Shown here: positions 56,716 to 64,000 of the stretch, piece after piece
How positions within the stretch are numbered: position 1 is the stretch's first letter
Layout: each line of letters begins with the position of its first letter
The notes under the pieces: model-generated
What the model was told of the DNA's origin: nothing
Seen by the model: only the letters and a program-made list of their open reading frames with translations
The model's database searches: none
Program-made: the position numbers and the translations under genes
Assembly: GCF_007567505.1 (NCBI RefSeq)
Contig: NZ_CP041783.1
Location: forward strand, 186,001 to 250,000
Source of the DNA: Shewanella donghaensis
GTDB taxonomy: Bacteria > Pseudomonadota > Gammaproteobacteria > Enterobacterales > Shewanellaceae
Direction: 5' to 3'
Length of the DNA stretch: 64,000 nt

Positions 56716-57297
56716 ATGGATGATGTGAAATACTTGAAAATCATGGATAAAGATATGGAAATTGGCAAAATTCCTGATTCAGGTGATCCCGTAGAAAATG
56801 CTAAGAGATATACTCAATTTTTAAAAGACAAAAACTTGTATGTTGAATTTAGTCAATCAACACTAATGTTTAAACAAGCTAGAGCTTTTGCAACAATAGC
56901 TAGGGATATACATTCAAAAAGTTTACACAAACCTCCCTTTAGCCAAGAAGCTTCGGCACCATTTGTTGTTAATTCAGCTTTTGCATGTGAAATGTATTTA
57001 AAAACACTCCAAAACATTTATGGCAAAGCCGAAGAAATTCATAGCTTAAGCTCTCTGTTTAAACACTTGCCAAATAAACTCAAAGATAAAATCAACAAAT
57101 TAACCAAAGAGAAGAGTGTTGAGTTTCAAATTCCAAGTAAAACACTTTTTAAAGACCATATAAAAACTATTTCGAATGCTTTTGTTGATTGGCGATATAT
57201 TTATGAACAAGAGAGCGCAACGGTAAATATAAGCGTAATATTATTAATATTAACTGTACTGGATACGCTTGCATGTAGTGAAGTAAAACAAACATAA
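56716..57297 (+). CDS. Cassette-encoded protein, possibly HEPN-like
   Basis: 193 residues, all-helical and basic, with ASAPFVVNSAFACEMYLKTL, IHSLSSLFKHLPNKLKDKI and a late AFVDWRYIYEQE. This FACEMYLKTL ... HSLSSLF ... WRYIYE order resembles HEPN-type helical proteins found in mobile DNA, but the catalytic RxxxxH is not obvious, so the call is weak. The ribosome site is poor. The TAA stop at 57295 is the first three bases of an attC-like site, as in integron cassettes. Confidence 0.55.
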   Translation: MDDVKYLKIMDKDMEIGKIPDSGDPVENAKRYTQFLKDKNLYVEFSQSTLMFKQARAFATIARDIHSKSLHKPPFSQEASAPFVVNSAFACEMYLKTLQNIYGKAEEIHSLSSLFKHLPNKLKDKINKLTKEKSVEFQIPSKTLFKDHIKTISNAFVDWRYIYEQESATVNISVILLILTVLDTLACSEVKQT

Positions 57298-57388
57298 CAA
57301 GCTGTTAAACAAGGACAAAAAACAGTTGGTTTTTGCTCCTTCGTCGCTAATTTTAACCAACTATTTTTTGCCTGTTAACAGGGCGTTA
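57295..57388 (+). other. attC-like integron recombination site
   Basis: 94 bp starting TAACAAGCTGTTAAACAAGG and ending TGTTAACAGGGCGTTA. Reverse-complementing the right half gives TAACGCCCTGTTAACAGG, which pairs along the left half with a few unpaired bases; the inner arms AGTTGGTT / AACCAACT also pair. This asymmetric imperfect hairpin with TAAC...GTTA ends is characteristic of attC/VCR-type sites. It overlaps the preceding stop codon. Confidence 0.8.
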
Positions 57389-57414
57389 CATGTCTATCAA
57401 ACTATGGAGTTAAA

Positions 57415-58497
57415 ATGACATCAAAAAAAGAAAGCGTAGCTAGTACTATCCAATTGGCTGTTGCTTTAGTAATAGGGTTACTAGTTGGAATGGTGTCATT
57501 TTATTTACTAAAAGGGATAGGTGATTATTCCAATATATTCGCTGCAGTTTTAGGGGCATCAATAGCATTACTTGTCCCAATTTGGCAAACGTATGTTATT
57601 CAGAGATCAAAGCTAGCGATTGAAGTTAATGGAATTAGTCGAAAAGTTTCAGATAAAGCAAAAGTATCGTTGGATGAACACTCTGAGCTTTCCTATTTAC
57701 GAAAGATGAAAGAAGAAGATACTCCAAGATTTGTTTTTATGAATGGAGGGCCAAAACGAACATCTCAAGATCGCTCTGTGACCCTTGATGAACTTGAAGA
57801 ATTATTACAAAGAGCAAAACAAGAGCTTAAAGATTTCCCTGAAAAAATTGCAGATAGAAAAAATGACTTGGAAAAACTTAGTGTTTTCACTCCAGATAAC
57901 TTTTCTAAACATGAATGTAATAAACTCAACAGACCTTTACAAACAGAAATTGACTTCAATGTCACTGATATTGCTTTAACACTAAATGAATTCAAGCAAT
58001 CTTTTGAAGAGAAGCTTTCGAATATCAAAGAGAAATATGATGAACTCCAGTCATCTATTCCTGAAATTGATCGAAAGGTTACTCAAATAAAGGAAGAGTT
58101 AATCTCTAATAAGTCTTATTTTGAAATATCAGTGACTTTAATAAATTCTGGTCGACTTAACACCTCCATAAAACGACCTGCTTTGTTTAGAGTTTATATA
58201 GGTAGGGAAAATTATATAGACTTAAAATTAACGCTTAGTGATTTTGAGACAAAATCGGAAATTGCTCCAAACTCTACGGTTGTAGGTACTTTTTCTTCGA
58301 CAGATATATCTCAACTTCCAGAAGAAGATAGAAAACTAATAAATACTTATTGGGGGCAAAGTGTTCAATGTAAGTTATTTGTTGAAGATGTTCATGGAGA
58401 AGCAACAGCATCGAATTCAATAGCTTTCTCTGAAGGGCTATACCAAAAAATCATCTTTGATAGGCTTGCTGTTGTCGCAACTAATGAGAACATGTAA
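57415..58497 (+). CDS. Cassette-encoded membrane-anchored coiled-coil protein
   Basis: 360 residues: two adjacent hydrophobic segments (about residues 13-33 and 40-60: ALVIGLLVGMVSFYLLKGI and FAAVLGASIALLVPIW), a long charged coiled-coil region (about 120-235; LDELEELLQRAKQELKDFPEK), and a C-terminal beta-rich domain (FEISVTLINSGRLNTSI). No family recognised. TAACAG following codon 360 begins a second attC-like hairpin. The ATG has GGAG 7 bases ahead. Confidence 0.6.
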   Translation: MTSKKESVASTIQLAVALVIGLLVGMVSFYLLKGIGDYSNIFAAVLGASIALLVPIWQTYVIQRSKLAIEVNGISRKVSDKAKVSLDEHSELSYLRKMKEEDTPRFVFMNGGPKRTSQDRSVTLDELEELLQRAKQELKDFPEKIADRKNDLEKLSVFTPDNFSKHECNKLNRPLQTEIDFNVTDIALTLNEFKQSFEEKLSNIKEKYDELQSSIPEIDRKVTQIKEELISNKSYFEISVTLINSGRLNTSIKRPALFRVYIGRENYIDLKLTLSDFETKSEIAPNSTVVGTFSSTDISQLPEEDRKLINTYWGQSVQCKLFVEDVHGEATASNSIAFSEGLYQKIIFDRLAVVATNENM

Positions 58498-58545
58498 CAG
58501 ATAAGGATAGGCCGCGCGTAGCCGCGTCCTTATCCCAAGTGTTGA
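58495..58545 (+). other. Second, shorter attC-like hairpin
   Basis: TAACAGATAAGGA... folds with ...TCCTTATC and ends CAAGTGTTGA, where TAACA pairs with TGTTGA allowing one unpaired base; the loop is GC-rich (GCCGCG). It again overlaps the gene's stop. Less regular than the 57295 site; a terminator is the alternative, but there is no T run. Confidence 0.5.
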
Positions 58546-58759
58546 ACAAGCCCGAGTGATACCTTTATAGTGTAAATATCGGCGTAAGAGCTTACGCTTT
58601 TTAGGTGTGTGCTGAGCAGTAACATTTTTCACTAGCCGCATCTATCCCCTAGCATCAGCACCGTCAGCTAATTTCGTTACCTAGAAATATCAATACCTTA
58701 GCACCTCCTTATACTTTTCTTGCTCCGCATCTTAACTGTTAACTTTTTAATCCTTGTGC
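58546..58759. other. Spacer before the IS91 remnant
   Basis: A perfect 7-bp hairpin (GCGTAAG-AG-CTTACGC at 58582-58597) followed by a T run looks like a terminator or the terIS-type end of the neighbouring IS91-family element. Confidence 0.5.
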
Positions 58760-59907
58760 TTAAACAGTGGCGTTAGGTGTCGTTGTTTTTTGGCTAATAA
58801 AGCTTGTCAGTCGTGCATGCTTATTCCCATTCCTTTGTTGCAGATAGCCCATAAATACCATCGGTTTTCTGCAGCATGGGCAAGGCCGTACGGCTTGAGT
58901 TTTTGTGGGGTTTTCGAGCGGCATTAATGCCGTCCCAGCTACGGCTAACATCAAGCGTATTCGTTGCCGTAGCTTGGCTGCACAGCCTCTCAACAAGCCA
59001 CTCTCATTGTTAAGAGTCTCTGACTCGCCTTAACCTTTAGGTAGTACGTGCTGCAGGACTAGCCATAGAAATTGGGTGACTGGCAAGGTGCGGATTTCAG
59101 TGGTGTTGGTTTGGCTATTTTGATACTCAAAGCTGATTTGTCCATCGATATTGCTGACGATATTTTTATCGGGTAACACACCGCGATAAAGGTATCTCGA
59201 CAGGTACTTGAGCGCAGGCAGCCCTTTGCCAACGTGTTGACAGTCTACCACCCACTTTTTGGGTATCGAGCTAGGCTGTTTTAGATTAAGTTTTGCCAGT
59301 TGCGCCAGCAGTCTTGCTCGCCACAGGTTGGCCAGGTTAAAGGCGTTGAACAGGTATTTACCCTTGTTCTTTTTCCATTGTTTTTTGCGTTTATCAAAAC
59401 TGCCTGCCGGAATGATGAAGTGAATGTGCGGGTGCTTCTTATAACACAAGGGTCACGCCTGCGGTTATGGGTATGCAGCACGCCCGTAAACCCTATTTCA
59501 CCGCCCAATTGTTTGGCGTTTTTGGCAAAGTCTTTTAGCACGCTTGCGGCCACCGAGAACATGGCTTGATACATTAACTCTGGTTGGTGTTTAGTGATGT
59601 TTCGCAGTTCATAAGGCAAGGTGAACGTCACCATGTAATATTCTACGGGCAGGAGTTTAGCTTGCTGTTTGTTAAGCCAATCTTCAGTGGTGTTGTGCTG
59701 GCATTGCGGGCAACTGCGATGACCACATGACAGCGGAAAATCAGCAGTATGAGCTCAACCCTGACATGCCCACTGGCTGGTTCGCTCAGTGTTGCTGCGA
59801 CAATTTAGCATGGCGAAAATAGCTTGGCGCATGGATGATGTAATTTGACCATCATAAGCTTGATTAAAGTCATCAAGGTGGTCGCGCAAAAGTTCAATGA
59901 ACTTCAT
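58760..59907 (-). pseudogene. Decayed IS91-family transposase
   Basis: Read from 59907: [20 protein letters not shown] and zinc-binding SCGHRSCPQCQ, then MVTFTLPYELRNIT, FTGVLHTHNRR, HPHIHFIIPAG (HUH-type histidines), KYLSRYLYRGVLPDKN and CPCCRKPMVF near the end. This is the zinc-finger plus Y2/HUH transposase of IS91-type elements. It is inactivated by an in-frame TGA at 59755-59757, a frameshift near 59450 and an in-frame TAA at 59030-59032. Confidence 0.88.
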
Positions 59908-60790
59908 AGATCACACTCCCACTTGAGCACCAAATTATCAGTCAGTTGGTTAATGGATAGAGCAGTATTTTTTCGCGTGATAGTGGTGAGGCGGGTATAA
60001 CGGGCGGTGGTATTAAGGCTGTTGTGGCCGAGCAGGCTTTGCACTGAGCGCAAATCTAACCCTTGCTCTAACAGATGAGTGGCGTAGCTGTGGCGCAAAT
60101 TATGTGGGCTGATGGACTTATGAATATTGCACTCAGGGATAACCCGTTTTAAGGCTTTTTCCTTCTGATTTTAAAGTAAGTTCCGCCTTTATCTATCAAT
60201 GAATCAGGCTTGCCATCTTTACCAGGAAAAATCAGCCGTGGGTGGCGATGAGTTTGCCAGTAATATCGCAGTGCTAACAAGGTGCGTTGTGGCAGCGGAA
60301 CTAACCTGTTAATCACATGGATGTGATGTATGTCATTTTTGCAGGAGCAAAAAATTACCTTTACCGCCTTTAGCATTACGAATGTGCACCTGCATCATCT
60401 GTGAATCGATATCGCCAACCTGTAATGAAATGGCTTCACCAAGACGTAATCCCATACTGTATAAGGCTAGAAAACACACTTGATATCGCAGGTTATGAGT
60501 CAGGCTAATGACGATTGAAACTTCTGCGGGCGTGAGAATGTCGGGCAGTCTTTGGACTTGCGGAGGCTTAACAATATTAAGCCACTCTCAGTGTTGGTTG
60601 AGAACATGTCGATAGACCTATTTACAAGTGAATGTGTAACCCATTACGGTCGAGTTTCACTGTGCTCCATGAATGTGACTTAATCAAGCTGGCAAAGTAG
60701 CGCTTTAAGTCATCGGTAGAAAGGTTATCAGGACATGCATCGAAATAAGCACTAATGCGCCTGACAGCGCAGCTTCGTTCAACAAGAGCA
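59904..60790 (-). pseudogene. Decayed tyrosine recombinase of the IS91-family element
   Basis: From about 60790: RRISAYFDACPDNLSTDDLK, RYFASLIKSHSWSTVKL, then LPDILTPAEVSIVISLTHN, MGLRLGEAISLQVGDID (catalytic Arg), RLVPLPQRTLLALRYYW, and [24 protein letters not shown] end with [14 protein letters not shown] (His and Tyr). It is broken by stops near 60600 and by an about 44-bp insertion at 60311-60354. Its stop overlaps the transposase start by 4 bp, the normal IS91-plus-recombinase order. Confidence 0.85.
60311..60354 (+). repeat. Small palindromic insertion inside the recombinase remnant
   Basis: About 44 bp absent from the expected coding text between codons for GGKGN and RLVPLP. It contains a perfect palindrome ATCACATGGATGTGAT (60313-60328) and a hairpin TTTTGCAGGAGCAAAA whose 15-mer also occurs at 54279-54293. 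Likely a miniature REP-like or MITE-like element. Confidence 0.5.
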
Positions 60791-61587
60791 TTAATGATAA
60801 ATCACAATCAATACGAATTATCGTACAGCTTATAATCTGCATATTAGTTCTGAACTGTAATCTCATTACATCATCTATTGGTAATACCCGCATTAAAATT
60901 GGTAATACCCTCATGCAAATTGGTAATAACACTTTGTAAATTAGGGATACAGCTGAGTCACTGACTAACTTTGTTCTGTTATTTGGTAATGTTGTCATAT
61001 CCATTGGTAGTGAATATAAAAACTATTCATCAATAACAACTCGACTTTTCTGTAAGTTATTGTTTATTAAATTTCTTTTTGTTATATAAAAATGTGTCAA
61101 GCCAATGCGTTAGTCTTTTTTATGCCGTAGTTACTACCAATTTTGGTTTTTGGTAATGCTTGCGGCACTATTTTGGTTGACAATGGCGTGTTGTGGTGGT
61201 TATATTTTGTTTAACGCAAAGTTACAGGTGTGAACAAATTGTTAAGAATGTGGCTGCGTTAGGTAAGATATGTATGATTCTATGCATAGCAATTAATCAT
61301 AGCTATTTGTTCATATACAACAAAGAGTTCTGCTTCTTTTTACAACGAAATTAGATGATTTTTGGTGTTAAATAGAAGCAAAGTCTTACCTATTTTTATT
61401 ACGTTTTTCAGGGTTAGCTAAGTTCATGTGTAGGTGCGCCACTATATGCTGTGCATATAGGTATTCTAAATAAGCTTTGAAAATAGTTAAGCCGAACAAT
61501 ACACGAACATATTCAACAAAGAGATCGTAAATTATAAAGGATTTCAATATCAACACATATGAATCTTACCGACATTTTCAAAAGAAA
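60791..61587. other. Non-coding stretch with iteron-like TTGGTAAT repeats
   Basis: TTGGTAAT occurs at 60878, 60899 and 60920 (exact 21-bp period) and again at 60983 and 61150. The rest is AT-rich, and the promoter of the lyase gene must lie near its end. The repeats may be the oriIS-type end of the IS91-family element or an operator array. Confidence 0.5.
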
Positions 61588-62577
61588 ATGTGTGACGTTT
61601 TCGCTGTGCTATTTTTTGCTTTAGCTGTTTTTAGCGCATCACTCAATGCTCAGGCAATTGAGGAGAATACGCTTATTCCTAAGTCACACACTAGCCTTGC
61701 TGAAGGTGTTTTACTGGGGGATTTGTCAAAACTCGATCCGCTTAAAAAGCCTGGTGAAAATTTTGACTTACTCGATTGGTCGTTAACGTTGCCAACCGAT
61801 CTCAACAAAGATAAAAAAGCTGACACCGTCTATGAGAAATCATTAGCTAAAGGGTTTAACTTAAAGCCATTTTTTTATACAGCAGATGATGGTGGCTTGG
61901 TATTCGCTTGCCCAAACGTAGGTGCCAAGACCTCAAAAAATACAAAATATGCGAGAACCGAACTACGCGAAATGCTACGTAGAGGTAATGTTCGAATTAA
62001 AACTCGTGGCCTGACTAAAAATAACTGGGTTTTCAGCAATGCGCATGGTTCGGCGAAAGCTAAGTCTGGGGGTGTTGAAGGCAGTTTGGAAGGGACTTTG
62101 GCAATAAACCGAGTATCTACCACAGGTGATAAAAAAAAGGTTGGACGCGTGGTCATCGGGCAAATTCACGCGACGGATGACGAACCTATTCGTTTATATT
62201 ACCGAAAATTACCAGCCAACTCGAAAGGGGCTATTTATTTTGCCCATGAAATAAATGATGGTGATGATATCTGGATAAATATGATTGGCTCACGTTCACA
62301 TACTTTGTCAGACCCTGATGACGGAATCGCCTTAAACGAAAAATTCTCTTATAAAATTTCCGTCGAAGATGAAGTGTTGTTCGTCACTATAATCAGGGAA
62401 GGTAAGCCTAATATTACTAAGTACTACGATATGAAAGATAGTGGTTATAGTGCTAGTAACCAGTATATGTACTTTAAAGCGGGTGTTTATAATCAAAACA
62501 ATGACGGCGCTGATGGTGATTATGTGCAAGCCACTTTCTATCATATCCATAACATGCATAAAGGGTATAAATTTTAG
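61588..62577 (+). CDS. Secreted alginate lyase, polysaccharide lyase family 7
   Basis: Breaks alginate by beta-elimination outside the cell or in the periplasm. The 329-residue frame has the three PL7 signatures: YARTELREML (about residues 121-130), GQIH (191-194) and YFKAGVYNQN (295-304). In the family, the QIH form goes with activity on guluronate-containing stretches and QVH with mannuronate. The signal peptide MCDVFAVLFFALAVFSASLNAQA has no positive start; the +1/-1 frame from an ATG at 61559 supplies FKRK, so a single-base change in the T6 run at 61611 may have shifted the start. No ribosome site is strong for either. Confidence 0.85.
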   Translation: MCDVFAVLFFALAVFSASLNAQAIEENTLIPKSHTSLAEGVLLGDLSKLDPLKKPGENFDLLDWSLTLPTDLNKDKKADTVYEKSLAKGFNLKPFFYTADDGGLVFACPNVGAKTSKNTKYARTELREMLRRGNVRIKTRGLTKNNWVFSNAHGSAKAKSGGVEGSLEGTLAINRVSTTGDKKKVGRVVIGQIHATDDEPIRLYYRKLPANSKGAIYFAHEINDGDDIWINMIGSRSHTLSDPDDGIALNEKFSYKISVEDEVLFVTIIREGKPNITKYYDMKDSGYSASNQYMYFKAGVYNQNNDGADGDYVQATFYHIHNMHKGYKF

Positions 62578-62928
62578 CGCGGTTAACACATCAATTTATA
62601 ATTCGTAACTCGTAACTCGTAACTACAATTATTGGTTATATTTTTATTTAAATTAATAGGTTAAAACTTTTGTTTGGGTTTCGTCTGTTGAAATTAATAT
62701 AACTCTAATTTACATATAAGAATTTAATGGCAGTAACCTGCTTGTAATAATAAATATAAGAATTTAATGGCAGTAATCTGCTTGCAATAATAAATATAAG
62801 AATTTAATGGCAGTAACCTGCTTGCAATAATAAATATAAAAATTTAATGGCAGTAACCTGCTTGCAATAATAACTATACCAATAAATGGCATTAACATGC
62901 TTATTAAAATACTAAGGGGAAGTAAGGT
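62578..62928. repeat. Four-copy 40-bp tandem repeat ahead of the TonB receptor
   Basis: The unit AATTTAATGGCAGTAACCTG plus CTTGCAATAATAAATATAAG repeats exactly every 40 bp at 62721, 62761, 62801 and 62841 (few differences: T for C at 62777, A for G at 62840; the last unit diverges after 62872), then a worn fifth part (AATGGCATTAACATGC) at 62884. It sits about 50 bp before the receptor's start, partly in its leader. A minor 7-bp tandem repeat (AACTCGT x3) lies near 62608. Confidence 0.9.
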
Positions 62929-64000
62929 ATGTCGACGAAATTAAGTAAAAAAACAAAACCCATCCATAAAATAGGGAAGTTCAAGCTTTCACCTATAGCA
63001 AAATGGATGAAGCTTGCTGCATTTACTTCTGTAACCAGTTCTTTTGCATTTTCGGCAATAGCACAAGAAGCCGAAACTGAAAATCTAGTTAAAGTTGATA
63101 ATGATATAGAAGTTGTTGAAGTTATTGGTACACGTAGAACAATTCAAGACCAAATTGCAATAAAGCGTGAATCTACCACGGTTGTTGACGGTTTATCTGC
63201 TTCAGATATTGGTGATTTACCTGCACTTTCAATTGGTGAGGCGCTAGAAACATTAACGGGTGCATCATCTCACCGTGAAAATGGTGGTGCTACTGAAATC
63301 AGTATTCGTGGTTTAGGCCCATTCTTAAGTGCCACTAACATCAATGGCCGTGAAGCGACAAATGGTAGTGGTGACCGTTCAGTTAACTTTTCTCAGTTCC
63401 CATCAGAGTTGATGCAGAAAGTCGCTATTTATAAAACACAAGACGCTTCCATGATTGAAGGTGGGGTTGCCGGTGTTATTACCCTGGATACACTTAAGCC
63501 TTTAGATTTTGGTAAACAACGTTTTCAGGCTGAAGTAAAAGGTAACTACAACCCAGACCAAGCAAACGTTGACAATTCACTTCAAGGTGATTTGGGCTAC
63601 CGTGGAACACTAAGTTATGTTGACCAATTTGAGTTTGATAACGGTCAAGCATTTGGTTTGAGTGTAGGTTTGCAGCGTCAAGATATTAGCCAGCCAGAAG
63701 CTGAATATAGAAGCTCAAGCCCAACGGGTTCATCTTTGTGGGCATGTTTGAATGATCCAACCGATACCAATACCGGTTTTTTCCGTAGCTCAGCGGGCGA
63801 TTGTGAAGATGAAATTGTTGGCTCGAATAACCAAGGTTATAATAATGATATTGATCCAGAAACAGGTCTTGCAGTAGATGATGGCAGAGAATACGCATGG
63901 ACTGGCTCAAGCCGAAGCTTCCGTCAAAATGAAACATCTGATGAAAGAGACGCTTTATTCTTTGCTCTACAATACCAACCCTCAAATAAATGGGATATCA
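62929..64000 (+). CDS. TonB-dependent receptor, carbohydrate-type, 3' end outside window
   Basis: 357 complete codons visible. Long signal region (MSTKLSKKTKPIHKIGK, then WMKLAAFTSVTSSFAFSAIAQ), TonB box-like EVVEVIGTRRTIQDQ, plug domain ending in KTQDASMIEGGVAGVITLDT. The form GTR(R/A)-N-SIxIK-R and LGPFLSATNINGREAT is that of the large TonB-dependent receptors of Alteromonadales, Caulobacter and Xanthomonas that import oligosaccharides. ATG has AAGGGGA 8 bases upstream. Position next to a PL7 lyase suggests alginate oligomer import. Confidence 0.85.
   Translation, partial: MSTKLSKKTKPIHKIGKFKLSPIAKWMKLAAFTSVTSSFAFSAIAQEAETENLVKVDNDIEVVEVIGTRRTIQDQIAIKRESTTVVDGLSASDIGDLPALSIGEALETLTGASSHRENGGATEISIRGLGPFLSATNINGREATNGSGDRSVNFSQFPSELMQKVAIYKTQDASMIEGGVAGVITLDTLKPLDFGKQRFQAEVKGNYNPDQANVDNSLQGDLGYRGTLSYVDQFEFDNGQAFGLSVGLQRQDISQPEAEYRSSSPTGSSLWACLNDPTDTNTGFFRSSAGDCEDEIVGSNNQGYNNDIDPETGLAVDDGREYAWTGSSRSFRQNETSDERDALFFALQYQPSNKWDI

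Noticed and set aside
60705..61004. Minus-strand 99-codon frame with repeated RVLPI motifs
   Set aside because: The protein repeats only reflect the 21-bp DNA repeats and the frame overlaps the recombinase remnant in another frame.
62721..62880. CRISPR array
   Set aside because: The 40-bp units are joined end to end without variable spacers and no cas genes are seen.

Overview
The window looks like a chromosomal segment of a marine gammaproteobacterium, most likely Shewanella. The reasons are the gene content and order: a tonB-exbB-exbD-hmuTU block divergent from a haem receptor with hutX/hutZ, a trpEGD(CF)BA operon with a Trp-rich leader and yciV-yciO-scpAB-rluB next to it, ExeM-type nucleases with GlyGly-CTERM tails, a split-borosin methyltransferase of the SonM type, and a fragment of a shewasin-like aspartic peptidase. 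No search was run, so the genus is an inference.

Layout. 1-7.8 kb: iron/haem uptake; a Fur-box-like site sits between tonB and the haem receptor. 7.9-16.5 kb: a LysR/MFS pair, then small single genes (L,D-transpeptidase, ABM monooxygenase, membrane proteins, S33 peptidase, metallo-hydrolase) with a decayed stretch at 12.45-13.1 kb. 16.7-21.2 kb: a molybdenum hydroxylase operon (XdhC, MocA-like, 2Fe-2S subunit, Tat-exported large subunit). 21.3-25.6 kb: a periplasmic binding protein, a broken aspartic peptidase, an acetyltransferase, then a borosin-type alpha-N-methyltransferase with two near-identical precursor peptides made by a 471-bp tandem duplication, then a GGDEF remnant. 25.6-40.5 kb: housekeeping genes (xthA, yciI, yciB, fadL, the full trp operon with trpL attenuator, rnm, yciO, scpA, scpB, rluB). 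40.7-45 kb: a repeat-containing lipoprotein, tRNA-Ser(UGA) followed by duplicated tRNA 3' ends, and a large PKD/DUF1566/arylsulfotransferase-like lipoprotein. 46-52.9 kb: a porin and two large secreted nucleases, probably for using extracellular DNA. 53-56 kb: oxidoreductase, GST and a membrane protein.

56.4-61 kb is accessory DNA: two promoterless-looking genes, each ending in an attC-like hairpin that overlaps its stop codon (integron-cassette style, no integrase in view), then a decayed IS91-family transposase and its companion tyrosine recombinase. 61.5-64 kb starts what may be an alginate-use locus: a PL7 lyase, a 4 x 40-bp tandem repeat and a TonB-dependent receptor that runs off the window.

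The most novel-looking items are the duplicated borosin precursors (24.1-25.1 kb), the orphan cassette pair (56.7-58.5 kb), the tRNA-tail repeat array (41.1-41.6 kb) and the 40-bp repeat array ahead of the last receptor.
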